From positions 1 to 64,000 of the forward strand of contig CAZSTS010000011.1 in the NCBI GenBank assembly GCA_964609965.1: a stretch of 64,000 bases of DNA. Direction: 5' to 3'. Each line of letters opens with the position of its first letter. Within the stretch, counting starts at the first letter, position 1. This document shows positions 36,891 through 46,218 of the stretch, in pieces. The translations under genes were made by a program, and so were the position numbers. The notes beneath the pieces are model-generated. The model was not told where the DNA came from and ran no database searches. It worked only from the letters and a program-made list of their open reading frames with translations. The stretch is from JAHJDR01 sp964609965 (lineage in GTDB: Bacteria > UBA10199 > JADGCS01).

Positions 36891-37448
36891 ATGACAGTAG
36901 CCACAAAAATAAAAAAGGGAAACATCGTCAAACTCAACAACGAGCTTTATCGAATCATCAACCTCATGCACATCACCCCAGGTAAAGGCAACGCTATTGT
37001 ACAGGCTGATATGCGAAACATCAAAACAGGGGTCAAAACAAACAAGCGTTACAGATCAGCCGAAGATGTTGAAACAGCCGAAGTTTTTAACCGCAAAATG
37101 CAATACCTATACAAAGATGGTGATGTTTATCATTTTATGGATCAAGAAAACTTTGAGCAATATGAACTCAGCGATGAACTGCTTGCAGAAACCGCACACT
37201 ACATTGTTCCAGAGCATAATTACGACGTGATGCTTTACGAAGAAGCGCCTATTGGCGTTGAACTTCCTATTAATGTGACGCTAAAAATCACCGAAACCGC
37301 ACCAGGACAAAAAGGCATACAAGGAAAAACAAAAGACGCCATTTTAGAAACGGGATTTCGTATTCAAATCCCTCTTTTTCTCGAAGAAGGAGAACGCGTT
37401 GTTGTAAACACAGATACAAATGAATACATAGAAAGGGCCAAAAAATAA
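36891..37448 (+). CDS. efp: Elongation factor P
   Basis: A 185-residue translation factor that relieves ribosome stalling at polyproline. The three beta-domains are recognisable: KOW-like (1-65), central OB (70-130), and C-terminal OB with TAPGQKGIQGKTKDAILETG (130-185). The tip loop is HITPGKGNA; Lys32 occupies the usual modified position. No EpmA/EpmB, EarP or YmfI gene is in the window, so the modification, if any, is unknown. A fairly good GGAG lies upstream. It overlaps the YchJ-like gene by one base (TAATG), indicating coupling. Confidence 0.95.
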   Translation: MTVATKIKKGNIVKLNNELYRIINLMHITPGKGNAIVQADMRNIKTGVKTNKRYRSAEDVETAEVFNRKMQYLYKDGDVYHFMDQENFEQYELSDELLAETAHYIVPEHNYDVMLYEEAPIGVELPINVTLKITETAPGQKGIQGKTKDAILETGFRIQIPLFLEEGERVVVNTDTNEYIERAKK

Positions 37449-37942
37449 TGACTAAAATAGATATACTTTCTCCCTGCCCCTGTGACTCTGGTGTTAACTA
37501 TGAAAACTGCTGCCAGCCCCATCACCTAGGATCAGAAACCCCTGACACCGCCGAAAAGCTTCTCCGCGCCAGGTATACAGCTTATGTGGTAGGACAAACT
37601 GATTACGTAGTTGAAACACATCACCCTGAAAAAGCCAAAGAACTAGACAAAGAAGGTGTCGAAGAATGGTCAGAAAGCTCCACATGGCAAGGATTAGAAA
37701 TACTAAATGTTGATGATTCAAAGGCAAAAGAAGGTGAAACCGCTATTGAATTTATTGTGAGATACACCCAAGACGGCTCAAGCTATGCCCATCAAGAAAC
37801 ATCCATTTTTAAAAAAGAAGCTGAAAAGTGGTTTTTTTATGACGTGAAAAAGAATGTCCCTATAAAGAAAGATAATAAAGTGGGAAGAAACGACCCCTGC
37901 CCTTGTGGAAGTGGAAAGAAATTCAAAAAATGTTGTGGATGA
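37448..37942 (+). CDS. YchJ-family protein with SEC-C zinc motifs
   Basis: A 164-residue protein with a metal-binding motif at each end: CPCDSGVNYENCC (residues about 9-22) and the SEC-C motif RNDPCPCGSGKKFKKCCG at the very C-terminus. The middle (about 35-135) is an NTF2-like fold with AEKLLRARYTAYVVGQTDYVVETHHP, the YchJ hallmark. Its function is not established; a chaperone or ribosome-associated role fits its coupling to efp. The length is that of YchJ. Confidence 0.88.
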   Translation: MTKIDILSPCPCDSGVNYENCCQPHHLGSETPDTAEKLLRARYTAYVVGQTDYVVETHHPEKAKELDKEGVEEWSESSTWQGLEILNVDDSKAKEGETAIEFIVRYTQDGSSYAHQETSIFKKEAEKWFFYDVKKNVPIKKDNKVGRNDPCPCGSGKKFKKCCG

Positions 37943-37954
37943 GTGGAAACCAGA

Positions 37955-38359
37955 TCAAACTTTTTTGACATCACCAATAATCATTGCCAAAAACATCCCA
38001 GCAATAATTGCTTTTACAACAGCTCCTAAAAACCAAACAAAAGCCATTGTAAACGTAATGGGCATCACAGCATAAGAGCCAAAACCCATGAACATACCTG
38101 TGGCAAGACCAAAGAGAAGACCGTATTGCAAGGCTGTGCTTTTGTTTTTAAACTCAAAAAAGTTGTCGAAAATGAGAACAAAGACTAAGGCGCCAACCAT
38201 GGTCACAGCATAGGTAAGGCCCATATTCATTTCTAAGAGAGGTCTCCAAAGCTGAGATGTGAGTTGGTAGTCATCATAAAGAAGTAGTCCATGGATAACA
38301 AAATCAAGAACCACCCAAGTAACAAAAATACATAAAACAGACATGGCTTGTTTTTTCAT
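37955..38359 (-). CDS. Small integral membrane protein of unknown function
   Basis: A 134-residue protein with four predicted membrane helices: SVLCIFVTWVVLDFVIHGLL (7-26), YAVTMVGALVFVLIFDNFF (50-68), LLFGLATGMFMGFGSYAV (81-98) and TFTMAFVWFLGAVVKAIIAGMFLAMIIG (102-130). An ordinary ribosome site (AAGGAG) precedes it. It converges on the YchJ-like gene. The family is not recognised by name; small proteins of this form occur widely in Proteobacteria. Confidence 0.75.
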   Translation of the reverse strand: MKKQAMSVLCIFVTWVVLDFVIHGLLLYDDYQLTSQLWRPLLEMNMGLTYAVTMVGALVFVLIFDNFFEFKNKSTALQYGLLFGLATGMFMGFGSYAVMPITFTMAFVWFLGAVVKAIIAGMFLAMIIGDVKKV

Positions 38360-38432
38360 ACGGTTCTCCTTAGATGAAGCGGAGTTTAAGATAAGTTACG
38401 AGAATTGCCAAGGATTTTTTTGGAATGGTTCA

Positions 38433-39443
38433 TTATTCAGATGTACAATAACGATCAAATTGCTTTTGCGCACCCTGATGAGAAGAACATTGCTCAAGTG
38501 CCTCTTGAAAATCTTCACAAGCACCCTCTTGATCTTTAATGTTCAAATTATAAAAACCTTGGATATACGAAAACTGTGCTGATTCATAACCTTGAGAAGA
38601 AACTTGGTCGATTAATTCACCAGCAGGACCAAGATCCTCATTGCCCATGTAAACACCAGCAGCATTCAACATTGGAATTGGTCGACAAGAACATATTTCT
38701 GAAGACTGCGTATATTCGTCTAACGCAAGCGAGTAATCTCCTTCAAGATCAGCCTTCACACCTCGACCATTATGAATAACAGATAAGAATTCAGCGTCTG
38801 ACAAAGCATACCATTCTCTGTGGTCGATACCAAAGCCTTCTTCAAAACTAGCATCCACTAAAATCGTTTCACCATCATCACCTTGAATACCCAGGCAATA
38901 GTGATTCATGTTTCCATCTATTGTCTCATGCACATAAACAGGAAAACTCTCGATTTCAAAATACTGAAATAAGGCGTACAATAAATTAGTTACATCAACA
39001 CAATTTCCAACTGGTGTTTCTAAAATATCCGCACAGCTTAGTCCTGATGGTGTGTAATTAAAAGTCCAATCTAGAGATGTTACAGCATGATAAATAACCC
39101 AAGCCTTTTCAAGCTGTGATGCCTGAGCTGGCAAGCCTCCCATTTCCCATTCTATTAAACCTACAAAATTTGAAGCTTCTGATGAGAAATCTTCTAAGGC
39201 TGCAGCCAAATCCCAAGGCAAGATATTTTCAAATAACGACTCTGGCAAATCCTTACATTCTTGAGCACTTTGCCATAATGGCTGTGGACAAGCGACAAGA
39301 CCTCCTTCTTGCCGTTCTTGAACCAAGGTGTAAGCAGCACTTCCAGTGATTTTCGTTTGCGTTTTGCCTGGATAAGATCCTTGATCAACCGGATCAAGGC
39401 GTTGAATTATTGTAGATACTATTGTGTCTAAACCAAGTGCCAT
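38433..39443 (-). CDS. Transglutaminase-like protein with helical-repeat C-terminus
   Basis: A 336-residue protein without signal peptide. Residues about 105-215 match a transglutaminase/NLPC-like core: AWVIYHAVTSLDWTFNYTP, then the nucleophile in ETPVGNCVDVTNLLYALFQY, the histidine in MNHYCLGI and the acidic residue in ILVDASFE. Such folds hydrolyse or cross-link amide bonds. The rear (about 235-336) looks like tetratricopeptide-type helices (GDYSLALDEYTQ, AGVYMGNEDLGPAGELIDQ, DQEGACEDFQEALEQC) and is rich in cysteine. It follows two related unknown genes on the same strand, 111 bases downstream of the nearer one. Its substrate is unknown. Confidence 0.65.
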   Translation of the reverse strand: MALGLDTIVSTIIQRLDPVDQGSYPGKTQTKITGSAAYTLVQERQEGGLVACPQPLWQSAQECKDLPESLFENILPWDLAAALEDFSSEASNFVGLIEWEMGGLPAQASQLEKAWVIYHAVTSLDWTFNYTPSGLSCADILETPVGNCVDVTNLLYALFQYFEIESFPVYVHETIDGNMNHYCLGIQGDDGETILVDASFEEGFGIDHREWYALSDAEFLSVIHNGRGVKADLEGDYSLALDEYTQSSEICSCRPIPMLNAAGVYMGNEDLGPAGELIDQVSSQGYESAQFSYIQGFYNLNIKDQEGACEDFQEALEQCSSHQGAQKQFDRYCTSE

Positions 39444-39554
39444 AAAATATTAGTATTGTTCATTTTGTGATTGGTTCTTTATATCGAAGGATTGATTGAA
39501 AAGTTGCTGGAAAAACAAAAATGAAATATCTTAATGATTTTATCTGGTTGGAGC

Positions 39555-40769
39555 CTATTTTGCTGCCCCTTCATGTATTCTGATAGCTTTTTCCATTTGC
39601 ACATCAAAGTCATAGTGAGCAAGAACCTGTTCTCGCCTTTCTGTCGTACCGACTTTGTCCATTTCTATCCGCGCCTCATCCATCAGAACACCCATTAATA
39701 GGTCTTCGGCATACCCATAGCTCGACCTGTATAAATAAGTATCTCTTTCTGTTCCTGCGGGCACCCCAAGAGATCCTGTATAGATTTCTTGGATATCGGC
39801 AATAGGCATAGCTAAATCATATTCAAGAGCCAGCTCCATCTGAAACAACAAAGGCGGCCTATCTACATCACCAAACTGCTCAAGCCAACTGTCAACCCGA
39901 CTAGTGCTAATAATATCATTAACCGCGCTTACCCCTTCCATTTCATAATAAAGCTCGTCTATATGAGCTCTAATAAACTCATCCCAGCCAACACGTACTC
40001 CAACCTCAAGATCCTCTAATCTTGTCTGATTCTCTGGTGAAAGACCTCTTGTCTTATCTATAACTTTGAGATGTGCGCAACGATTTAAATCTCTTTTTAG
40101 TCGCATCCATGCGCCAGCAACACCTTTAGCTGCTTTTTGAGCTTCTTCACCCCTTATTGCTTTAATACGATGTTCACCATTTATGGAAAATTCAGATTGA
40201 GCTCTTTTAGCTCTTTCTTTTGAATCATGAACATCATATAGTTTTGAGCGAAAAAAAGAACCAATAATAGCCTGTTGAATATTTGTTTGTGCCAGCCAGA
40301 CAGGCAAACCATGTGTTGGCCGATTGTCAGCAGGTATGTATGTCCCCTGTATGGCTGGATCAGGCCGGCCAGGATCACCTGTATAACCAGAGGCATCAGC
40401 ACCAAACCTTCGGCCCCCACCTTCTACGGAGCTCCCTACTGTCTCGTCTCTTGATTGTGTATGTCTTTCAAGTAAAGCAAGATCACTTGGAGACGCATCA
40501 TAGCGATCACCAACAGCATCGGTGATCCATTGTGGTACAGTAATTGTTGTAGGAGATTCCCCAGCATCTAAAGTACCTAGTTCTCTCGTCCCTGGAGCTT
40601 CTCTGCCTTCTTCAAATTTTTGGCTGGCTATAAATTCTGAAAGGTCTCTTGGATCAGATATATCATTATCTTCTAAAACCTGAGCATCGATGTTATCAAA
40701 AAGATCCCTGGCCACTGTATCGATTTTATCACCTGCATTGAAGTACATCTGTTGGTTATGAATAAACAT
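39555..40769 (-). CDS. Unknown protein sharing an N-terminal domain with its neighbour
   Basis: A 404-residue protein with no signal peptide or membrane helix. Residues 1-95 resemble the whole of the 106-residue protein encoded just upstream: both start M(F/I)IH, have GD near residue 13, a DLSEFIA/TLADKIA helix, and a TITVPQWITD/TLALPDWMDP end. The rest is charged and helical, with a DETVGSSVEGGGRRFG-type flexible link followed by an alpha-rich region (LKVIDKTRGLSPENQTRLEDL). No enzyme motif is recognised. The six-base gap to the upstream gene indicates a shared transcript. Confidence 0.6.
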   Translation of the reverse strand: MFIHNQQMYFNAGDKIDTVARDLFDNIDAQVLEDNDISDPRDLSEFIASQKFEEGREAPGTRELGTLDAGESPTTITVPQWITDAVGDRYDASPSDLALLERHTQSRDETVGSSVEGGGRRFGADASGYTGDPGRPDPAIQGTYIPADNRPTHGLPVWLAQTNIQQAIIGSFFRSKLYDVHDSKERAKRAQSEFSINGEHRIKAIRGEEAQKAAKGVAGAWMRLKRDLNRCAHLKVIDKTRGLSPENQTRLEDLEVGVRVGWDEFIRAHIDELYYEMEGVSAVNDIISTSRVDSWLEQFGDVDRPPLLFQMELALEYDLAMPIADIQEIYTGSLGVPAGTERDTYLYRSSYGYAEDLLMGVLMDEARIEMDKVGTTERREQVLAHYDFDVQMEKAIRIHEGAAK

Positions 40770-40775
40770 AGTCTA

Positions 40776-41096
40776 TCACTCTCTATAAGTACACATACAC
40801 GACGCGGTAAGGGCCGTGCTGTCATAATATTCAGTCAGAAAAGGATCCATCCAATCTGGTAAGGCAAGCGTATGCGGCGTGCCTGATTCTGTATCAACAG
40901 TGCAGAGATTCATTATTTCGGGATCTTCGATTCCCAGATACCCATTGTCTTCTGCAATTTTATCCGCCAAGGTATGATGATCTTCAAATCCTCTTTCTAA
41001 GAGAATTTCTTGACCAATTTCTCTTGTGATTTCTTGAACGCATTCAAGCAGCGTGTCTCCCGAATGAAGTTGCAATGTTCCTTGATGAATAATCAT
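40776..41096 (-). CDS. Small unknown protein, N-terminal-domain paralogue
   Basis: A 106-residue acidic protein, soluble, with no signal peptide. It opens MIIHQGTLQLHSGDTLLECV, aligns along its length with the first 95 residues of the next protein in the operon, and ends with a short cysteine-bearing tail (SCMCTYRE). It may be a partial duplicate or an independent partner (for example a regulator of the longer protein). Promoter elements for the operon should lie in the 266-base gap upstream. Confidence 0.6.
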   Translation of the reverse strand: MIIHQGTLQLHSGDTLLECVQEITREIGQEILLERGFEDHHTLADKIAEDNGYLGIEDPEIMNLCTVDTESGTPHTLALPDWMDPFLTEYYDSTALTASCMCTYRE

Positions 41097-41231
41097 AATC
41101 CATTCCCCTTTGTTAAAGTCACTGTCTTGCCACTATTCCTGCTTATGAGATGAAATGCTTATTACCATTGTAGCATGCTGATTACCTGTGTGAAAGACGG
41201 TTTAATAAGTATTTTTCGAAGAGATGTTTGA

Positions 41232-41261
41232 TGATGTTAATTGATGTTAATCTTTGTTAAT
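41232..41261. promoter_or_regulatory. Three direct decamer repeats (possible operator)
   Basis: Consecutive decamers tgatgttaat, tgatgttaat, ctttgttaat recur with a spacing of one helical turn. They lie in the shared upstream region of greB and the leftward unknown operon. The binding protein, if any, is unknown. Confidence 0.4.
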
Positions 41262-41362
41262 GATTGCTTTAGAGTTATTTCGGACAATAAAATCAAAACA
41301 CTGAGAAGATTGACCTCTAAACAGGTTTTTTCTATTACTCTTATATATAATATAAGTTAAAC

Positions 41363-41839
41363 ATGATAAAACGACCAAACTACCTCACCCCTCAAGGGCT
41401 CAAAAAAATCCAAAAAGAGCTACATCTGCTTTTGCACAAAGAAAGGCCTCAGATCGTAAAAACAGTCTCCTGGGCAGCAGAAAATGGTGACCGATCAGAA
41501 AACGCTGATTACATCTATGGCAAAAGAAGGTTAAGGGAAATTGATAAACGAATCCGTCATCTACAATCACGACTTGATAATATTGAAGTTATTGACCCTG
41601 CCACTGTCAAAAGTGATTGTGTAAGTTTTGGCGCCACAGTGAGCATTGAGGATGAAAACGGTGAAAAATCTACTTTTCAAATTGTGGGACCAGATGAATA
41701 TGAGCCTGAATCAGGAAAGATCAGCTGGAAAGCTCCCATGGCCAGCGCTTTGATGGGAAAAAAAGAGGGGGAGACTGTTAAAGTGAAAAGACCTCGAGGA
41801 ATTCTTGAGGTCGAAATCATCAAGATAGAATACAAGTAA
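41363..41839 (+). CDS. greB: Transcription elongation factor GreB
   Basis: A 158-residue secondary-channel factor that rescues backtracked RNA polymerase by stimulating transcript cleavage. The N-terminal coiled coil (1-75) carries the acidic tip in AAENGDRSENADYIYGKRRL, where the YGKRRLREIDKRIRHL form is characteristic of GreB rather than GreA. The C-terminal FKBP-like domain ends VKRPRGILEVEIIKI. Length matches GreB (about 158). It converges on pilC with a four-base gap. Confidence 0.94.
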   Translation: MIKRPNYLTPQGLKKIQKELHLLLHKERPQIVKTVSWAAENGDRSENADYIYGKRRLREIDKRIRHLQSRLDNIEVIDPATVKSDCVSFGATVSIEDENGEKSTFQIVGPDEYEPESGKISWKAPMASALMGKKEGETVKVKRPRGILEVEIIKIEYK

Positions 41840-41843
41840 GAAA

Positions 41844-43058
41844 TTACCCTAACATCGCATCACTCATATTCCAGATCGGCAAGAACACAGCCAAAGCAAA
41901 AACCAAAACAACACCAAAAATTACAAAAAGCAAAAGAGGCTCGATCATAGAGGACAGGTTTTTTAATGTATAGCCAATTTCAGAATCATAATGGCCACCA
42001 ATGCTCGAAAGCATTGTATCAAGAGAACCAGATTTTTCACCAATATTTGTGGCTTCAACAATCAAAGGTGAAAAATACGTTAACCGCCTCATGCTATCAG
42101 AAATGCTATGTCCTTTTTCAACATCAGCCTGCAACACCCTCACATCTCGCATAAAAGCTTCGTTCCCAATGGTTTCGGCGGTAATACTCAAAGCCTTTGT
42201 GACGGGCAAACCACTTCGGTAAAGACAAGAAAGGATATTTGCAAAACGAGCATTCGCGACCTTTAAATTAAGAGGACCAAAAATAGGCGGCTTAAAAACA
42301 AATTTATCAACGGCAAACTTACCTTTTGGTGTATTATACCATCTTTTATACAGATAAATGAGTACGCCAAAACCTATGGCAACAAAGATAAAATAATCAT
42401 TTAGAATCTGGCTCGCCCAAAGCAGTATTTGAGTTGGCAGAGGCAAAGCAGCATCTAATGATTCGTACAGGCTTTCAAACTTGGGAATCACAAGATAAAG
42501 CATGCATGTGCAGGCTAAAATGAGAGCTGCAATAACAATTTTTGGATAAAGCATGGCAGTTTTAATGCCCTTGCGCATGGAATAATCTTTTTCCAATACA
42601 TCTGACAGCTGGTCTAGCACTTCTTCGAGAACACCAGCTTCTTCACCACTAGCCACCATATTAACATACAGGTCATCGAACACATGACTTTGTTTTGTAA
42701 AAGCCTTGGCCAAACTAGCGCCTTGCTGAACATCATTTCTGATTGATTCAAGAACCTCTTTCATTGTTGGGTTTTCTGTTTGCAAGAGAAGTGTATGCAA
42801 AATGTTTTCCATGCCCATGCCAGCCTTAAAAAGAGTAGAAAACTGCCTTGTAAAAAGAAGGATTTCGTCAGGCTTTACTTTCTTCTTAAAAAAGCCACCC
42901 ATCTTAATGTCTATTCCGCCCTTGGATGCTGCGACAGAAATGGGAATAAGGCCTTGTTCAGACAATTTTTTCTTAGCTGTTACAATGCTATCAGCATCAA
43001 TAAATCCCTTAACGAGAGAACCTTTAGTACTTCTGGCTTTGTATGAATATTTTGGCAT
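41844..43058 (-). CDS. pilC: Type IV pilus inner-membrane platform protein (PilC/MshG)
   Basis: A 404-residue T2SSF-domain protein on which the extension and retraction motors act. It has two homologous halves (about 65-190 and 270-395), each with GxxxxxxL-type cores: LLFTRQFSTLFKAGMGMENI and FANILSCLYRSGLPVTKAL. Three membrane helices appear (IVIAALILACTCMLYLVIP, DYFIFVAIGFGVLIYLY, LLLFVIFGVVLVFALAVFLP). It opens YSYKARSTKGSLVKGFIDAD, as PilC and MshG do. It follows pilB on the same strand 13 bases downstream. Confidence 0.93.
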   Translation of the reverse strand: MPKYSYKARSTKGSLVKGFIDADSIVTAKKKLSEQGLIPISVAASKGGIDIKMGGFFKKKVKPDEILLFTRQFSTLFKAGMGMENILHTLLLQTENPTMKEVLESIRNDVQQGASLAKAFTKQSHVFDDLYVNMVASGEEAGVLEEVLDQLSDVLEKDYSMRKGIKTAMLYPKIVIAALILACTCMLYLVIPKFESLYESLDAALPLPTQILLWASQILNDYFIFVAIGFGVLIYLYKRWYNTPKGKFAVDKFVFKPPIFGPLNLKVANARFANILSCLYRSGLPVTKALSITAETIGNEAFMRDVRVLQADVEKGHSISDSMRRLTYFSPLIVEATNIGEKSGSLDTMLSSIGGHYDSEIGYTLKNLSSMIEPLLLFVIFGVVLVFALAVFLPIWNMSDAMLG

Positions 43059-43071
43059 AGATTACCTGTGA

Positions 43072-44790
43072 CTAATCCTCTATCACAACTCGCATGACAT
43101 CATCAAGGCTAGCAATTCCCATTTCGACTTTGGCTATACCATCTTCGAGAAGAAGAGGCATGTTGTTATTTCGCATGTACTTCATGATTTCATTTGAACC
43201 TGCATTATTGTGAATCAGTTTGCGAACATCAGCATTAATAGGCAACATTTCAAAAACACCAACACGACCGCTTTTGTATCCTGTGAAATTACATTCTTCA
43301 CATCCTTTTGAAATATAATTTTTCTTGAGTGGAATATTATACGCATTTTCTGTGCTACACTCTTGGCGACAGCTTGGGCATATGTTTCTCACAAGCCTTT
43401 GGGCCAAAACACCTTTAAGTGAACTAGCGATCATAAAAGATTCAATCCCAATATCTCTGAGACGATCAACCGCACCCGCAGCTGTGTTTGTATGAAGCGT
43501 TGATAAAACCATATGGCCTGTGATGGCTGCACGAGCAGCAATCTCTGCAGTCTCAGCATCACGAATTTCACCAATCATAATAATGTCTGGATCCTGCCTG
43601 AGGGCCGCACGAAGAACCTTAGCAAATGTGAGCCCTGTTTTTTCGCTTACACTAATTTGATTAACGCCTTCTATTTCATTTTCGACAGGATCTTCGATTG
43701 TCATAATATTAACTTCGGGTGAGTTAATTCTCATGAGGCCTGCGTACATGGTTGTTGTTTTACCAGATCCTGTTGGGCCTGTTACTAAGAAAATCCCATG
43801 TGGCTTTGAAATAATGTCAGTAAATATTTTACGGTCTCGTTCTACAAAGCCCAATCCCTCAATGGTTTTTACTGTGTCCTTTGAAAACAATCTCATACAT
43901 ACTTTTTCACCAAACTGTGTGGGACAAGTATTCACACGCATATCTAATGGTTTTCCCATGAGCTTAACACGCGCTCTACCATCTTGTGGAATACGATGTT
44001 CGGCAATATTGAGTGAGCACATAATTTTGATGCGGCTCACCACACCCATATGCATGGTCTTTGGAACGGCACCGCGCTCTCTCATCACCCCATCAATGCG
44101 ATAGCGAATGCGGCAACTCTCTCGAAATGGTTCAACGTGAATATCACTCGCTCCCTCTTTTTTTGCTCGAGCGATAATGTTGTTTACAGTGGCTATGATC
44201 TTTGGTCCAGATGCCATTTCTCGGATTTTTTTTGTTTCGACCTCAGCTTCAACTTCCTCTGAGTCTGTAAGCTCCATCGTTACACTAGAGCTATCTACAG
44301 TGCTAGAACGTGAATGGTGTTTTTCTAGCATCTCAAGTATGCTATGTGCTGAACCAAGTTTTTTATCTATACCCGCTGGAAAATATCCCCTTAAATCTTC
44401 CATGGCAGAAGGATCATTTGGATCGGCCATCACAACAACAACTTCACCATCCTCTTTTTTGTACATGGGCAATGCCAAATGTTTTTTTGAAAGGTGAAAT
44501 GGCATGCTCCTTAATATTTCTACATCGATTTCCTCAGAAGTGGGCTTGTGAACAGGAAGGCCGAGTTTTCGTGACAAAAACTGAATCAGGGCATCTTCCT
44601 CTATAAAGCCACGAGAAATAAGAATCTGCCCCAAATCATGACCCAAGTGATCGGAACTTGCTTGAGCGAGAGCGAGTTGGTCCTTTGTGACCAGATTCTC
44701 TTTCACCAAACCCTTGGCAAAAGCTTCGATCATATGACCAGTGACTGCAACTCGCTTCTTCTTTTTTAATTGGTCCGAGCTATTCTTCAT
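43072..44790 (-). CDS. pilB: Type IV pilus assembly ATPase (PilB/MshE)
   Basis: A 572-residue hexameric motor driving pilus extension. The N-terminal part contains an MshEN module (HDLGQILISRGFIEEDAL), the type that binds cyclic di-GMP in MshE. The ATPase core has Walker A TGPTGSGKTTTMYAG, the Asp box IMTIEDPVENEIEG, Walker B DPDIIMIGEIRDAETAE, and the His box TGHMVLSTLHTNTA. The C-terminal tetracysteine zinc site is CPSCRQECS plus CEECNFTG. It is the upstream gene of the leftward pilB-pilC pair and is divergent from pilT. Confidence 0.94.
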   Translation of the reverse strand: MKNSSDQLKKKKRVAVTGHMIEAFAKGLVKENLVTKDQLALAQASSDHLGHDLGQILISRGFIEEDALIQFLSRKLGLPVHKPTSEEIDVEILRSMPFHLSKKHLALPMYKKEDGEVVVVMADPNDPSAMEDLRGYFPAGIDKKLGSAHSILEMLEKHHSRSSTVDSSSVTMELTDSEEVEAEVETKKIREMASGPKIIATVNNIIARAKKEGASDIHVEPFRESCRIRYRIDGVMRERGAVPKTMHMGVVSRIKIMCSLNIAEHRIPQDGRARVKLMGKPLDMRVNTCPTQFGEKVCMRLFSKDTVKTIEGLGFVERDRKIFTDIISKPHGIFLVTGPTGSGKTTTMYAGLMRINSPEVNIMTIEDPVENEIEGVNQISVSEKTGLTFAKVLRAALRQDPDIIMIGEIRDAETAEIAARAAITGHMVLSTLHTNTAAGAVDRLRDIGIESFMIASSLKGVLAQRLVRNICPSCRQECSTENAYNIPLKKNYISKGCEECNFTGYKSGRVGVFEMLPINADVRKLIHNNAGSNEIMKYMRNNNMPLLLEDGIAKVEMGIASLDDVMRVVIED

Positions 44791-44970
44791 ATCATTATCA
44801 ATTTGTACGATTACCTTTCCTCACATTAGAAAAGGGATGTAATCATGATTCATAAGTGCTATAAATGAATCACCATCTTCTATTGTAAGGTAGAAAAAGG
44901 GTATGGCCAAGAGATTTTTATTGCTAGAAAATTTAATATAAGCAAAAATAATAGGTAAAGCTGTAATACT

Positions 44971-44992
44971 AAGCGTCAAAAAAACAACGCTT
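44971..44992. other. Small hairpin between pilB and pilT
   Basis: A six-base inverted repeat (aagcgt, acgctt) with a ten-base A-rich loop lies 51 bases before the pilT start. It could be a regulatory site or part of the leader; no more can be said. Confidence 0.3.
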
Positions 44993-45042
44993 ACGGATAT
45001 TGATAGAATTACATCTTATTTTATAGTGAGTTAGGAGATACT

Positions 45043-46119
45043 ATGGCTAACAATATTTCATTCGACACTCTGCTACAAGAAGTTCTCGATAAGAAAGCAA
45101 GTGACCTACATATTTCTGAAGGCGCACAAGCAATGATTCGTGTAGATGGCGAATTAATACCTTCAGAGCATGCAAGCAAAACTATCCTAACAGGAGAAGA
45201 CTCTTCAAAACTGTGCATGACTTACTGTGATGAGAACATGCGAAAGGATTTAGAGGAAAAACGTGAGCTAGATTTTTCATTTGATTTTCAAAACAAAGCT
45301 CGTTTCAGAGCAAATATTTTTTTTCAAACAGGGTACATGACAGGCGCCTTTAGGCCAATCCCTTCAGTGATTCCTACTATGGAAGAGCTGAAGTTACCTA
45401 CTGCCCTTCAAGAGCTCACAAAAATACCACGAGGACTGATCTTGGTAACAGGCCCAACAGGGTCTGGTAAATCAACAAGCATGGCTGCCATGATTGGACA
45501 TATTAACCAAACACGTGGTGATCATATTATTACAGTTGAAGATCCAATTGAATTTGTACATTCATCGGCTAAGTCTCTTGTTGCACAAAGAGAAGTTGGA
45601 AAAGACACCCTTAGTTTTGTAAATGCCCTTAAGTACGCTCTCCGCCAAGACCCTGATACAGTGCTCATCGGCGAAATGAGAGATTACGAAACCATCGGAG
45701 CTGCCATCACTATTTCAGAAACAGGTCACCTTGTTTTTGGAACACTGCACACAAATACTGCTGTACAAACAATTAACAGAATCATCGATGTTTTTCCTTC
45801 TCACCAGCAATCACAAATCAGAACACAGCTTTCTTTTATTTTGCAGGCCGTCATTTCACAACAACTCGTCCCCAAAATTGGAGGAGGAAGACAGCTCGTG
45901 CAAGAAATCATGATTCCCAATCACGCCATCCGCAATCTTATTCGTGAAGAAAAGATCCATCAGCTCTATACGTCTATGCAAATTGGCCAATCTACTACTG
46001 GTATGGTCACCATGAATCAAAGTCTGGCCAAGGCTTTCAAAGCCGGTCAAATTACCAAGGAAAGCGCATTCGAATTTGGTACAGACTATGATGAACTCAA
46101 AAAACTAATAGGGGCATAA
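45043..46119 (+). CDS. pilT: Type IV pilus retraction ATPase
   Basis: A 358-residue retraction motor. The sequence opens with the PilT-type N-domain (LLQEVLDKKASDLHIS). It has Walker A TGPTGSGKSTSMAAM, the Asp box ITVEDPIEFVH, Walker B DPDTVLIGEMRDYETI, and the His box TGHLVFGTLHTNTA. The C-terminal AIRNLIRE motif, a mark of PilT needed for retraction, is present as HAIRNLIREEK. A TAGGAGATACT ribosome site precedes the start. It is divergent from pilB and upstream of the pilins. Confidence 0.94.
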   Translation: MANNISFDTLLQEVLDKKASDLHISEGAQAMIRVDGELIPSEHASKTILTGEDSSKLCMTYCDENMRKDLEEKRELDFSFDFQNKARFRANIFFQTGYMTGAFRPIPSVIPTMEELKLPTALQELTKIPRGLILVTGPTGSGKSTSMAAMIGHINQTRGDHIITVEDPIEFVHSSAKSLVAQREVGKDTLSFVNALKYALRQDPDTVLIGEMRDYETIGAAITISETGHLVFGTLHTNTAVQTINRIIDVFPSHQQSQIRTQLSFILQAVISQQLVPKIGGGRQLVQEIMIPNHAIRNLIREEKIHQLYTSMQIGQSTTGMVTMNQSLAKAFKAGQITKESAFEFGTDYDELKKLIGA

Positions 46120-46218
46120 TTTACGTAGAGCAAAAAATTCCTGCTTAAATAAATCTTCCAGCCATTTATACAAGGGTATAAAACAACCTACTTTTTAGAC
46201 ATCTTAATTGATGCGTCG

